In this document: positions 34,970-43,659 of the stretch, piece by piece
How positions within the stretch are numbered: position 1 is the stretch's first letter
Layout of the letters: each line of letters begins with the position of its first letter
Assembly: GCA_050953405.1 (NCBI GenBank)
Contig: JBMNMP010000003.1
Coordinates: 1 to 64,000 of the forward strand
Reading direction: 5' to 3'
Origin: RUG100 sp050953405
GTDB taxonomy: Bacteria; Bacillota; Clostridia; Peptostreptococcales; Anaerovoracaceae
Length of the DNA: 64,000 nucleotides
Program-made: the position numbers and the translations under genes
The notes under the pieces: generated by a model
What the model was told of the DNA's origin: nothing
Seen by the model: the letters and a program-made list of their open reading frames with translations, nothing else
Database searches by the model: none

Positions 34970-36367
34970 ATGAAAATATACAATACGATGACGCGCAAAA
35001 AAGAAGAGTTCAAGCCCATGGAAGAAGGACATGTGAAGATGTATGTCTGCGGACCTACGGTCTACAACTACTTCCATATAGGGAACGCCAGGCCTTTCGT
35101 GGTCTTCGACACCATGAGGAAATATCTGGAGTACAGGGGCTACAAAGTCGATTTTGTGCAGAACTTCACCGATGTCGATGATAAGATCATCAACAAGGCG
35201 AGAGAAGAAGGGGTGACCGCTCCCGAGATCAGCGACCGTTATATAGGTGAATACTTCAAAGATGCGGCGGCGCTGAACGTAGAGAAGGCGACCGTGCATC
35301 CGCGCGTATCCGAGAACATGGACGACATCATCAAATTCGTCAAGGATCTGGAAGATGCCGGCTATGCATATGAAGTTGACGGTGATGTGTATTACAGCAC
35401 CAGGAAGTTCAAGGATTACGGCAAGCTCTCAAAGCAGAATATCGACGAGCTGGAAGCCGGTGCCCGCATCATGATAGAAGAAAAGAAGAAGGATCCGCTC
35501 GATTTCGCTCTCTGGAAGGCGAGAAAAGAGCCGGACGAGATCGCCTGGGAATCCCCGTGGGGCATGGGCAGACCGGGATGGCACATAGAGTGCTCTACGA
35601 TGTCGCGCAAGTACCTTGGAGACACACTGGACATCCACGCCGGCGGTCAGGATCTGACATTCCCGCATCACGAAAACGAGATTGCGCAGTCGGAGGCACA
35701 CAACGGAAAGCCGTTTGCCAACTACTGGATGCACAACGCTTATATCACCATCGATCACGAAAAGATGGCGAAGTCAAAGGGCAACTTTTTCACCGTGAGG
35801 GATATACTCAAGGACTACAGCGGTGAAGTCATCAGGTTCTTCCTGCTCTCAGGGCAGTACCGCAGTCCCATCGATTTCGACCATGATCTGATGGAGCAGG
35901 CAAAGAGCTCTCTGGGACGCATGGAAAATGCCAGAGACAACCTGAAGTTCCTCATTGAGAACGAGTCGGGCACCATGAGCGATGAAGAAAAGAAGACGCT
36001 GGAAGGCTTTGACGCTTACCGCCAGAAGTTCATCGCGGCTATGGACGATGACCTGAATACGGCGGACGCCATCTCGGCGGTCTTCGAACTGATAACGGCC
36101 ATCAACACCGCAGTCAGAGGCGGCTGCAGCCGTGAGTTCGCACAGAAGTCGCTGGATATCCTGAAAGAACTGACATATGTTCTGGGTCTCCTGCAGCAGG
36201 AGGAAGATGAGAGCATAGACGACGACATCCAGGCGCTGGTCGATGAGAGACAGGAAGCCAGGAAGAACAAGAATTATGCGAGAGCTGACGAGATCAGGGA
36301 TATGCTGAAGGAAAAGGGCATCACCCTCAAGGATACGCCGCAGGGAGTGCAGATCATCAAAGAGTGA
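34970..36367 (+). CDS. cysS: Cysteinyl-tRNA synthetase
   Basis: A 465-aa class I synthetase. The ATG at 34970 has AAGGAG 8-13 bp upstream. Zinc ligand Cys27 sits in VCGPTVYN, followed by HIGN at 36-39. The second zinc part is in HIECSTM and HHENE. The KMSKS variant is KMAKS near 265. The C-terminal anticodon-binding helices are present. Its TGA overlaps the mrnC ATG by one base, the classic cysS-mrnC pairing of Firmicutes. Confidence 0.97.
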   Translation: MKIYNTMTRKKEEFKPMEEGHVKMYVCGPTVYNYFHIGNARPFVVFDTMRKYLEYRGYKVDFVQNFTDVDDKIINKAREEGVTAPEISDRYIGEYFKDAAALNVEKATVHPRVSENMDDIIKFVKDLEDAGYAYEVDGDVYYSTRKFKDYGKLSKQNIDELEAGARIMIEEKKKDPLDFALWKARKEPDEIAWESPWGMGRPGWHIECSTMSRKYLGDTLDIHAGGQDLTFPHHENEIAQSEAHNGKPFANYWMHNAYITIDHEKMAKSKGNFFTVRDILKDYSGEVIRFFLLSGQYRSPIDFDHDLMEQAKSSLGRMENARDNLKFLIENESGTMSDEEKKTLEGFDAYRQKFIAAMDDDLNTADAISAVFELITAINTAVRGGCSREFAQKSLDILKELTYVLGLLQQEEDESIDDDIQALVDERQEARKNKNYARADEIRDMLKEKGITLKDTPQGVQIIKE

Positions 36368-36762
36368 TGAAAGTACGCGATATCAATACAACGACGCTGG
36401 CCTTCATGGGCGATGCGGTATACGAAGTGTATGTGAGAAAACGGGTGATCGGCAGCGGAGAGCCGGGAGCCGACAGGCTGCATCACATGGCTGTCAGATA
36501 TGTGAACGCCTCTGCGCAGGCCGGGGCCATCAAGGCGATGCTCGACGATCTGTCGCATGAAGAGCGTTCGCTGGTGCGGCGCGCGAGAAACAGACGCCCG
36601 GCCACCAAGGCGAAGAACGCCGACATGATGACATACAAGTGGGCCACGGCGTTCGAGGCACTGGTTGGATATCTCTACCTCGTTGAAGATACTGACAGGA
36701 TGGAGGAAGTCATCGCCAGGGCGATGCGTGAGATAGATGGCGAAGAAAAAAGTAAGAAATAA
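36367..36762 (+). CDS. mrnC: Mini-ribonuclease III
   Basis: A 131-aa RNase III catalytic domain without a dsRNA-binding domain; it matures 23S rRNA ends in Bacillus. FMGDAVYEVYVR near residue 14 and FEALVGYLYL near 96 hold the acidic metal ligands. I use the ATG at 36367 overlapping the cysS stop; a GTG one codon upstream is possible. Its 3' end overlaps the next small gene by 26 bp. Confidence 0.94.
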   Translation: MKVRDINTTTLAFMGDAVYEVYVRKRVIGSGEPGADRLHHMAVRYVNASAQAGAIKAMLDDLSHEERSLVRRARNRRPATKAKNADMMTYKWATAFEALVGYLYLVEDTDRMEEVIARAMREIDGEEKSKK

Positions 36763-36943
36763 AGCCAGGGACGCGATAGGCGACTACTGGAAGACGAACC
36801 GGGAGACCGAGCAGGCCAATGAAAAGGCGGGCGGCGGCAGAAAGAGCGGCCTCGCGGGCTGGACGATACAGGAAAAAGTCATGCTGATCGTCATTATTCT
36901 GGGAGCGATCGGCCTGGTGATCAAATACGTCGTGCTGCGGTAA
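36737..36943 (+). CDS. Small C-tail membrane protein of unknown function
   Basis: A 68-aa product. The first 45 residues are charged and lysine-rich (MAKKKVRNKARDAIGDYWK, then a Gly/Lys patch). One hydrophobic helix lies at about 47-66, just before the C-terminus, so it looks C-tail anchored with a cytosolic basic head. It starts inside mrnC with no strong Shine-Dalgarno, so translation is probably coupled. I do not recognise a family. Size and topology recall SecE, but secE is present elsewhere. Confidence 0.6.
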   Translation: MAKKKVRNKARDAIGDYWKTNRETEQANEKAGGGRKSGLAGWTIQEKVMLIVIILGAIGLVIKYVVLR

Positions 36944-36968
36944 GGCAGACGAAAAGGGGGAACCTCAA

Positions 36969-37799
36969 ATGAGCTATGCAGACAAGTTGTTTGTCAGTAT
37001 GTGTGACGACATTATCAAAAACGGTTATTCATCGGAAGGCCAGAAGGTCAGACCGGTTTGGGAGGACGGGACACCGGCGCATACCATCAAACAGTTCGGT
37101 GTGGTCAACAGATACGATCTGTCCCGCGAATTCCCGGCGCTGACGCTGCGCCGCACTGCCATCAAGTCGGCGGTGGACGAGCTGCTGTGGATATGGCAGA
37201 AAAAGTCCAACAATGTTGCCGAACTGAACAGCCACATCTGGGACGAGTGGGCGGATGAAAACGGCAGCATAGGCAAGGCTTATGGATATCAGATGGGCGT
37301 CAAGTACCAGTTCGCTCAGGGTGAGATGGACATGGTGGACAATGTGCTCTGGAACCTGAAGAATCAGCCGTATTCGCGCCGCATCATGACCAACATCTTT
37401 AATTTTCAGGACCTCCACGAGATGGGACTGGAACCGTGCGCTTACAGCATGACCTTCAACGTGACCGGCGACAGGCTCAATGCGATCCTCAATCAGAGAT
37501 CGCAGGATATCCTGGCGGCCAACAACTGGAATGTGGTCCAGTATGCGGTGCTCGTGCATATGTTTGCACAGGTCAGCGGTCTCAAGCCGGGGGAGCTGGT
37601 GCACGTGATTGCTGATGCGCATATCTACGACAGGCATGTGCCCATCGTAAAGGAAATGATCAAGCGGCCCCAGTATCCGGCGCCGAAGTTCACACTCAAC
37701 CCCGAGATAAAGGATTTTTATGATTTCACGGTGGATGATATCAAGATCGAGGATTATGAGACCAATCCGCAGATCAGGAATATCCCCATCGCGATATGA
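36969..37799 (+). CDS. thyA: Thymidylate synthase
   Basis: A 276-aa enzyme that methylates dUMP with methylene-THF. Catalytic Cys157 lies in EPCAYS. RRIMTNIFN (about 135-143) and QRSQDILAANNWNVVQYA (about 177-195) form the dUMP and folate site, followed by ADAHIYDRH. AGGGGG precedes the ATG. folA follows after 12 bp, so the dihydrofolate made here is recycled by the next gene's product. Confidence 0.97.
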   Translation: MSYADKLFVSMCDDIIKNGYSSEGQKVRPVWEDGTPAHTIKQFGVVNRYDLSREFPALTLRRTAIKSAVDELLWIWQKKSNNVAELNSHIWDEWADENGSIGKAYGYQMGVKYQFAQGEMDMVDNVLWNLKNQPYSRRIMTNIFNFQDLHEMGLEPCAYSMTFNVTGDRLNAILNQRSQDILAANNWNVVQYAVLVHMFAQVSGLKPGELVHVIADAHIYDRHVPIVKEMIKRPQYPAPKFTLNPEIKDFYDFTVDDIKIEDYETNPQIRNIPIAI

Positions 37800-37811
37800 G
37801 GTATAAGAACA

Positions 37812-38306
37812 ATGAATGAAATTGTGGTCGTCGATGAAAACTGGGCGATCGGCAGGGACGGCGATCTGCTGGTCCATCTGCCGGGCGACTTGAAATACTA
37901 TAAAGAAAAGACCATCGGGAGGCACATCGTCCTCGGGAGAAAGACGCTGGAGTCGTTCCCCGGCGGCAGGCCTCTTCCGGGGCGGGAGAACATCGTGCTC
38001 ACTTGCAACCGCGAGTTCAAAAACGAGCACTGCCGGATATGCTATTCCATGGCGGAGCTGATGCTGTATATCGCGCGGCTGCCGTCAGAAGACGTGTTCA
38101 TCTCAGGCGGCGGCAGCATGTACAGACAGATGCTGCCCTTCTGCGATACGTTTTACGTGACCCACATCCTGAAGACATTCGAGGGAGCGGATTGTTATTT
38201 CCCCGATCTGACAGCTGAAGAGGGCATCGAAAAGGTGTCGCAGAGCGATATCAGAGAAGAAAATGGCGTGAGGTACTACTTTGCGAGATACGAACGAAAA
38301 AAGTGA
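37812..38306 (+). CDS. folA: Dihydrofolate reductase
   Basis: A 164-aa NADPH enzyme that regenerates THF after ThyA. WAIGRDGDLLVHLPGDLKYYK (split: WAIG near 10, HLPGDL near 23-28) gives the Met20-type loop and substrate Asp. HIVLGRKTLESFP and the ISGGGSMYR NADPH motif are present. Length is standard. GAGGT lies upstream of the ATG. It overlaps the proposed TTG start of rlmB by 26 bp. Confidence 0.95.
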   Translation: MNEIVVVDENWAIGRDGDLLVHLPGDLKYYKEKTIGRHIVLGRKTLESFPGGRPLPGRENIVLTCNREFKNEHCRICYSMAELMLYIARLPSEDVFISGGGSMYRQMLPFCDTFYVTHILKTFEGADCYFPDLTAEEGIEKVSQSDIREENGVRYYFARYERKK

Positions 38307-39033
38307 AATGCTGATCGGCAGGAATGCCGTTTTGGAGGCCCTGCGCAGCGGAAGAGAGATCGAGAAGATCGTGATGGCTCAGGGGACTGAAGGCTCGGTG
38401 AAGAAGATAGCCGGCATGGCGCGTGATTTTCACATACCAATCAAGTGGGTAAAGCGCAGTGCGCTCGACAAGATTACCGACGGAGTTCATCAGGGGGTGA
38501 TCGCCTTTGTGGCGGCTCACTCTTATTGTGAAGTGCAGGACATCCTCGAGGTGGCCAAAGAGCGCGGCGAGGCGCCGTTCATCGTGATTCTGGACGGTAT
38601 CGAAGATCCGCACAATCTGGGCGCCATATTGCGGAGCGCGGAGTGCGCCGGAGCTCACGGGCTGATAATAGGAAAGCGCCGTTCGGCCGGGATGACGGAG
38701 ACCGTGGCCAAGGCAAGTGCGGGCGCCATCGAGTACATGCGCGTGGCCCGGGTCACCAATATCGCGAGGACCATAGACGATCTGAAAGCGGCCGGCGTCT
38801 GGATCGCAGCCTGTGACATGGGAGACACGCCCTACTATGAAGCGGATCTCTCGGGAGCCATTGCGCTGGTCATCGGAAATGAGGGCTCCGGTATCGGACG
38901 TCTGGTCAGGGAAAAGTGCGACTTTACAGCTTCCATACCCATGTGCGGGAGGATCGATTCGCTGAACGCTTCCAATGCGGCGGCTATTCTTATGTTTGAG
39001 GTTAGGAGGCAGCGTAATGCCGGGAAAATATGA
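38281..39033 (+). CDS. rlmB: 23S rRNA (guanosine-2'-O-)-methyltransferase RlmB family
   Basis: A 250-aa SPOUT methyltransferase. The three knot motifs are LDGIEDPHNLGAILRSAE (about 102-119), LVIGNEGSG (about 199-207) and IPMCGRIDSLNASNAAA (about 220-236). A substrate-binding L30-like domain precedes them. I use TTG at 38281 because GAGG lies 8 bp upstream and the length then matches relatives; ATG 38308 is the alternative and has no Shine-Dalgarno. It overlaps sigH by 17 bp. The rlmB-sigH pair is typical for Firmicutes. Confidence 0.92.
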   Translation: MRDTNEKSEMLIGRNAVLEALRSGREIEKIVMAQGTEGSVKKIAGMARDFHIPIKWVKRSALDKITDGVHQGVIAFVAAHSYCEVQDILEVAKERGEAPFIVILDGIEDPHNLGAILRSAECAGAHGLIIGKRRSAGMTETVAKASAGAIEYMRVARVTNIARTIDDLKAAGVWIAACDMGDTPYYEADLSGAIALVIGNEGSGIGRLVREKCDFTASIPMCGRIDSLNASNAAAILMFEVRRQRNAGKI

Positions 39034-39628
39034 AAAGGTCAGCCATGAAGAGCTCGCTCTGATGGCGCAGCTGGGAGATCAGGAAGCCGAGGAGTATCTC
39101 ATCAGGCAGTACCGCGATGTGGTGCGCGGGAAGGCGCATACATATTTCATCATGGGGGCCGATTCGGAGGATGTGATCCAGGAAGCTATGATCGGGCTCT
39201 TCAAGGCGATAAAGAGCTACGAGCCGGGAAAAGATGCTTCCTTCCACACTTATGCGGAGCTGTGCATCAACCGGCAGATATACGATGCTATCAAGGCTGC
39301 CAACCGGAAAAAGCACTCGCCGCTGAATACATCTGTTTCCCTCAGCAGGCCGGTGGAGGAATCCTCGGAACAGACGCTGGAGGAAACTATCCCCGCCATG
39401 GAGGGCGGCGATCCCGAGATGTCACTGGTGCTCCAGGACGTCATGAAGTTCATCGAAGACAACGAGTCGGGGACTTTCTCCGACATGGAGAAGGAAGTCT
39501 GGAGCGGATATATGAACGGCGAAAGTTACCCGGAAATAGCCGAAAAGCTGCACAAAAACCAGAAGGCGGTCTACAATGCCATGGAGCGCACAAAGAAGAA
39601 GATACTGGCATTTCTGGGGGAAAGATAA
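39017..39628 (+). CDS. sigH: RNA polymerase sigma factor SigH
   Basis: A 203-aa sigma-70 family factor of the sigma-H (Spo0H) type. ATG 39017 has TAGGAGG upstream. Region 2 reads GADSEDVIQEAMIGLFKAI then HTYAELCINRQIYDAI (about 45-90). Region 4 is near 150-200 (YPEIAEKLHKNQKAVYNAM). In Bacillus it drives transition-state and early sporulation or competence genes. Its place before tRNA-Thr/tuf/rpmG/secE/nusG is the classic position. It does not by itself prove that the organism sporulates. Confidence 0.93.
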   Translation: MPGKYEKVSHEELALMAQLGDQEAEEYLIRQYRDVVRGKAHTYFIMGADSEDVIQEAMIGLFKAIKSYEPGKDASFHTYAELCINRQIYDAIKAANRKKHSPLNTSVSLSRPVEESSEQTLEETIPAMEGGDPEMSLVLQDVMKFIEDNESGTFSDMEKEVWSGYMNGESYPEIAEKLHKNQKAVYNAMERTKKKILAFLGER

Positions 39629-39661
39629 GGGTACTTTATCAAAAAAGAAAGTGATCAATGC

Positions 39662-39690
39662 TTGACTAATCACGGGGAGTATTGTAGAAT
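39662..39690 (+). promoter_or_regulatory. Promoter of tRNA-Thr and probably tuf
   Basis: TTGACT (39662-39667) and TAGAAT (39685-39690) are 17 bp apart, 25 bp before the tRNA. The same two hexamers and spacing recur before rpmG. Confidence 0.75.
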
Positions 39691-39715
39691 CAATACGAAA
39701 TTCTGATTGTAATAT

Positions 39716-39792
39716 GCTGTTGTAGCTCAGTTGGTAGAGCGCTTCCTTGGTAAGGAAGAGGTTCGGCAGTTCAAGTCTGCTCAACAGCTCCA
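39716..39792 (+). tRNA. tRNA-Thr (anticodon GGT)
   Basis: Acceptor GCTGTTG (39716-39722) pairs with CAACAGC (39782-39788), and CCA is encoded at 39790-39792. The anticodon stem CTTCC/GGAAG encloses TTGGTAA, giving anticodon GGT at 39749-39751, which reads ACC/ACU. The D-loop AGCTCAGTTGGTAGAGC and TTCAAGTC T-loop are standard. It sits just ahead of tuf, as in many clostridia. Confidence 0.96.
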
Positions 39793-39885
39793 ATAATTTT
39801 TTATCAGCAGAGTTGTTTTAATTTAATCCGGCGCATGCGCGCCAGAAAAACGTAAACGCCGCATGGCGCTTAGGAGGAAAGTAAA

Positions 39886-41079
39886 ATGGCAAAAGAAAAA
39901 TTTGAGAGAACCAAACCCCATATAAACATAGGGACTATCGGTCACGTTGACCACGGCAAGACAACACTGACAGCTGCTATCACAACAGTACTGGCTGACA
40001 GATACGGTCTGGGAACCAACGTAGCCTTCGACGAGATCGACAAGGCGCCGGAAGAAAAGGAAAGAGGAATCACCATTTCCACAGCGCACGTAGAATATGA
40101 GACACCGAACAGACACTACGCACACGTAGACTGCCCGGGACACGCAGACTATGTAAAGAACATGATCACAGGAGCAGCTCAGATGGACGGAGCGATCCTG
40201 GTAGTAGCTGCAACAGACGGACCGATGCCGCAGACAAGAGAGCACATCCTGCTGTCAAGACAGGTAGGAGTACCGTACATCATCGTATTCCTGAACAAGT
40301 GCGACATGGTAGACGACGACGAGCTGCTGGATCTGGTAGAGATGGAAGTAAGAGAACTGCTGGACGAATATGACTTCCCTGGAGATGACACACCGATCAT
40401 CAGAGGAAGCGCGCTGAAGGCACTGGAAGACCCGAAGAGCGAATGGGGAGACAGGATCGTAGAGCTGATGGAAGCAGTAGACAGCTACATTCCGGAACCT
40501 GAGAGAGATACAGACAAGCCGTTCCTGATGCCGATCGAGGACATCTTCAGCATCACAGGACGTGGAACAGTAGCCACCGGAAGAGTAGAGAGAGGAACCC
40601 TGAAGATCAACGAAGAAGTAGAGATCGTAGGACTGACAGACGAGAAGAGGAAGGTAGTAGTAACCGGAATCGAGATGTTCAGAAAGCTGCTGGACGAAGC
40701 ACAGACAGGAGACAACATCGGAGCACTGCTGAGAGGCGTGCAGAGGGACGAGATCGAAAGAGGCCAGGTACTGGCAGCACCGGGATCGATCCATCCGCAC
40801 ACAAAGTTCAAGGGCCAGGTATATGTACTGAAGAAGGAAGAAGGCGGCAGACACACACCGTTCTTCAACGGATACAGACCGCAGTTCTACTTCAGAACAA
40901 CAGACGTGACCGGAGACCTGAAGCTGCCGGAAGGCACAGAGATGTGCATGCCTGGAGATAACGTAGTCATGGAGATCGACCTGATCACAGAGATCGCTAT
41001 CGAAGAGGGACTGAGATTCGCTATCAGAGAAGGCGGAAGAACAGTAGGATCCGGAGTAGTAACCGAGATCATCGAATAA
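39886..41079 (+). CDS. tuf: Elongation factor Tu (intact copy)
   Basis: A 397-aa GTPase that delivers aminoacyl-tRNA. GHVDHGKT (19-26), DCPGHADY (about 81-88) and NKCD (about 136-139) are intact, followed by domains 2 and 3. Codon use is biased to GTA, GGA, AGA and ACA, unlike its neighbours, as expected for very high expression. AGGAGG lies 8 bp before the ATG, and two small GC hairpins lie between the tRNA and this site. A near-identical second copy lies after fusA. Confidence 0.98.
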   Translation: MAKEKFERTKPHINIGTIGHVDHGKTTLTAAITTVLADRYGLGTNVAFDEIDKAPEEKERGITISTAHVEYETPNRHYAHVDCPGHADYVKNMITGAAQMDGAILVVAATDGPMPQTREHILLSRQVGVPYIIVFLNKCDMVDDDELLDLVEMEVRELLDEYDFPGDDTPIIRGSALKALEDPKSEWGDRIVELMEAVDSYIPEPERDTDKPFLMPIEDIFSITGRGTVATGRVERGTLKINEEVEIVGLTDEKRKVVVTGIEMFRKLLDEAQTGDNIGALLRGVQRDEIERGQVLAAPGSIHPHTKFKGQVYVLKKEEGGRHTPFFNGYRPQFYFRTTDVTGDLKLPEGTEMCMPGDNVVMEIDLITEIAIEEGLRFAIREGGRTVGSGVVTEIIE

Positions 41080-41110
41080 TAGAGATATCGGATCACAAAA
41101 GATCATACGA

Positions 41111-41138
41111 GGGGATCGGCACGGCCGGTCCCCTTTTT
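41111..41138 (+). terminator. Terminator of tuf copy 1
   Basis: GGGGATCGG (41111-41119) pairs with CCGGTCCCC (41125-41133) with one G-T wobble, followed by TTTTT. The same element is found after the second tuf. Confidence 0.85.
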
Positions 41139-41258
41139 ATGGCGCAGTCGCACACAGGAAAAAATAACTTGCATTGGAACGCACACGGGTGTATAGTGTC
41201 TATGCGAGGTCGAAGGACAAAAAGAGCCTCTTTTTTATTGCGGCTTATCATTGTGCTC

Positions 41259-41287
41259 TTGACTTTGACATAATGTTAATGTAGAAT
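41259..41287 (+). promoter_or_regulatory. Promoter of rpmG-secE-nusG
   Basis: TTGACT (41259-41264) and TAGAAT (41282-41287) are 17 bp apart, identical in both hexamers to the tRNA-Thr promoter. Confidence 0.75.
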
Positions 41288-41332
41288 TATCTAGCGTCTC
41301 TATGAGATTTTAGAATTACGGAGGATAATGAC

Positions 41333-41482
41333 ATGAGAATTAAAGTCACACTGGCATGCACTGAATGTAAGCAGAGGAATTACATGACTATGAAGAACAA
41401 GCAGAATACTCCGGACAGGATAGAATTCAAAAAGTACTGCCCGTTCTGCAAAAAGCATACAGTGCACAAGGAAACAAAATAG
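41333..41482 (+). CDS. rpmG: Ribosomal protein bL33
   Basis: A 49-aa 50S protein, MRIKVTLACTEC at the start and KKYCPFCKKHTVHKETK at the end. Both CxxC pairs are kept, so this is the zinc-binding (C+) form. GGAGG lies 7 bp before the ATG. It is followed after 23 bp by secE, the normal Firmicute order. Confidence 0.97.
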   Translation: MRIKVTLACTECKQRNYMTMKNKQNTPDRIEFKKYCPFCKKHTVHKETK

Positions 41483-41505
41483 ATCGAGATAATTGGAGAT
41501 AATAT

Positions 41506-41814
41506 ATGGCAGGTTCAAACAACAACAATAACGACGGAACTGAGAACAAAGTCAAGGATGAAAACAGGACCAACGCCGGTAAAACATCTGAGCCGCTTCA
41601 CGAGGAACATCAGGAGAAGGAAAAAACCAGTCTCGCTGAGTACTTCAGAGGCGTGAGAACAGAGATGAGGAAAGTCGTATGGCCGACAAAGCAGGAGCTG
41701 GGTTCCTACACAGTCATCGTGCTGGCCGCATGCGCCTTCTTTGCGTTGGCGTTTTGGGGAATAGACAGCGGATTCCTGGCCATATTGAAGGGTATTCTTG
41801 GAATATCTTTGTAA
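41506..41814 (+). CDS. secE: Preprotein translocase subunit SecE
   Basis: A 102-aa single-span essential subunit of SecYEG. The conserved amphipathic stretch with EMRKVVWPTKQEL (about 53-65) is followed by one membrane helix (about 68-90). The N-terminal 40 residues are polar and Asn/Glu/Lys-rich, longer than in minimal SecE. GGAGAT lies upstream. nusG follows immediately. Confidence 0.95.
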   Translation: MAGSNNNNNDGTENKVKDENRTNAGKTSEPLHEEHQEKEKTSLAEYFRGVRTEMRKVVWPTKQELGSYTVIVLAACAFFALAFWGIDSGFLAILKGILGISL

Positions 41815-41830
41815 GGGGGGTGACATTTGC

Positions 41831-42403
41831 ATGGCAGATAAAGAAATGAAATCGATATCCCCGATCAAAGAAGAGGGGCTGCGTGGTGACGGAACACCGA
41901 AGTGGTACGTGGTGCACACTTATTCCGGCCATGAAAATAAAGTAAAAGTGAACATAGAGAAACTGGTTGAGAGCCGGGGGATGCAGGATCTGATCCTCAA
42001 GGTGGTAGTTCCCACCGAGGACAGAGCGGAACCCAAGGACGGCCACATGGTCATCAAAACCAGAAAGATGTTCCCGGGCTATGTGATCGTAAAGATGATT
42101 GTCACCAATGAATCCTGGTACCTGGTGAGAAACACACAGGGAGTGACCGGATTTGTGGGACATGGTTCCGATCCGGTGCCTTTGACACTGGAAGAGGTGC
42201 GCCGCATGGGAATCGAGAAGATCAATATCGATCTGGATCTCCACGTGGGCGACAATATAAAGGTCATCAACGGACCTTTCGAGAGCTTCATGGGAGTGAT
42301 CGAAGAAATCAACGAGGTAAAAGAGACCGTAAAGGCCAAGATATCCATGTTCGGGCGCGATACGCCTGTAGAACTGGAATTTGCTCAGATAGATAAGATT
42401 TAG
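41831..42403 (+). CDS. nusG: Transcription termination/antitermination factor NusG
   Basis: A 190-aa factor linking RNA polymerase to Rho or ribosomes. The NGN domain starts at WYVVHTYSGHENKV (about 25), with the KMFPGYVIVKM core, and the C-terminal KOW domain holds VGDNIKVINGPFESFMG. ATG 41831 is chosen behind AAGGGGGG; the frame is open a little upstream inside secE. A UUCG-capped hairpin follows. Confidence 0.96.
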   Translation: MADKEMKSISPIKEEGLRGDGTPKWYVVHTYSGHENKVKVNIEKLVESRGMQDLILKVVVPTEDRAEPKDGHMVIKTRKMFPGYVIVKMIVTNESWYLVRNTQGVTGFVGHGSDPVPLTLEEVRRMGIEKINIDLDLHVGDNIKVINGPFESFMGVIEEINEVKETVKAKISMFGRDTPVELEFAQIDKI

Positions 42404-42414
42404 GAGATAAAATC

Positions 42415-42430
42415 CCGGCCTTCGGGCCGG
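42415..42430 (+). promoter_or_regulatory. UUCG-capped hairpin between nusG and rplK
   Basis: CCGGCC (42415-42420), TTCG, GGCCGG (42425-42430). No T-run follows, so it is more likely a processing or stability element than a terminator. Confidence 0.5.
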
Positions 42431-42464
42431 TCAATATAACAGCATTTGAGGAAAGGAGGACGCT

Positions 42465-42890
42465 ATGGCAAAGAAGATCGACGGCTATATCAAGCTGCAG
42501 ATCCCCGCTGGCGGAGCCACACCGGCACCACCTGTAGGCCCGGCACTGGGTCAGAAGAGCGTGAATATCATGGACTTCTGCAAACAGTTCAACGCCAAGA
42601 CACAGGATCAGCAGGGAATGATCATCCCGGTAGTCATCACCGTTTATGCCGACCACAGTTTTACATTCATTACTAAGACACCGCCGGCAGCAGTGCTGAT
42701 CAAAAAGGCAGCCAACATCGAGAGCGGTTCCGGTGAACCGAACAAGACTAAGGTGGCTACAATTACTACCGCACAGGCCAGGGAAATCGCAGAGACTAAG
42801 ATGCCCGACCTGAACGCCGCTGACGTTGATTCGGCGACAGAAATGATCAAAGGAACAGCCCGCAGCATGGGCGTAATCGTAGAAGATTAA
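42465..42890 (+). CDS. rplK: Ribosomal protein uL11
   Basis: A 141-aa protein of the GTPase-associated centre, needed for the L10-L7/L12 stalk and for RelA activation. The N-terminal KLQIPAGGATPAPPVGPALG segment and the C-terminal rRNA-binding domain with TAQAREIAETKMPDLNA are standard. GGAGG precedes the ATG. Confidence 0.98.
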   Translation: MAKKIDGYIKLQIPAGGATPAPPVGPALGQKSVNIMDFCKQFNAKTQDQQGMIIPVVITVYADHSFTFITKTPPAAVLIKKAANIESGSGEPNKTKVATITTAQAREIAETKMPDLNAADVDSATEMIKGTARSMGVIVED

Positions 42891-42934
42891 GAGCGTGGGA
42901 GGCAAATGCCGTTTGAACCACAAGGAGGTAACAA

Positions 42935-43633
42935 ATGCCTAAGAGAGGTAAAAATTACAAGACGGCCGCAGAGAAGATCGACAAGACAAATCTCTACGAG
43001 CCGGAAGAAGCACTTGCACTGGTAGCAGAAAACGCCAAAGCCAAGTTCGATGAGACTGTAGAGGTCCATGTGAGACTGGGTGTCGACGGAAGACATGCGG
43101 ATCAGCAGGTGCGTGGAGCAATCGTTCTGCCGAACGGAACCGGTAAAGAAGTAAAGGTTCTCGTATTTGCAAAGGGACCCAAGGCTGAGGAAGCCGAGGC
43201 TGCCGGAGCGGATTATGTAGGAGCAGAAGATATGGCTCAGAAGATCCAGCAGGAAAACTGGTTCGATTTCGACGTAGTCGTGGCGACACCTGACATGATG
43301 AAGGTCGTCGGAAGACTCGGTAAAGTACTCGGTCCCAAGGGCCTGATGCCGAACCCGAAGTCGGGAACAGTAACCATGGACCTGGAAAAAGCACTGAGTG
43401 AGATCAAAGCCGGTAAAGTCGAGTACCGTCTCGACAAGGCCAACATCATTCACACTGTCATCGGAAAAGCTTCCTTTGGCAGCCAGAAGCTGACAGAAAA
43501 CTTCAATGCACTGATGGACGCTATCATTAAGGCAAAGCCTGCGGCAGCTAAAGGTCAGTACCTGAAGAACGTAACCGTCACTTCGACAATGGGACCGGGA
43601 GTCAAAGTAAACGCTGCAAAACTGGGCGCATAA
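42935..43633 (+). CDS. rplA: Ribosomal protein uL1
   Basis: A 232-aa L1-stalk protein, which also acts as a translational repressor of its own operon in many bacteria. KRGKNYKTAAEKIDK at the start, LGKVLGPKGLMPNPKSGTVT near 126-145 and the closing TSTMGPGVKVN are diagnostic. AAGGAGG precedes the ATG. Confidence 0.98.
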   Translation: MPKRGKNYKTAAEKIDKTNLYEPEEALALVAENAKAKFDETVEVHVRLGVDGRHADQQVRGAIVLPNGTGKEVKVLVFAKGPKAEEAEAAGADYVGAEDMAQKIQQENWFDFDVVVATPDMMKVVGRLGKVLGPKGLMPNPKSGTVTMDLEKALSEIKAGKVEYRLDKANIIHTVIGKASFGSQKLTENFNALMDAIIKAKPAAAKGQYLKNVTVTSTMGPGVKVNAAKLGA

Positions 43634-43659
43634 CCGACTTGCGGAAAAACAAAAACGAA

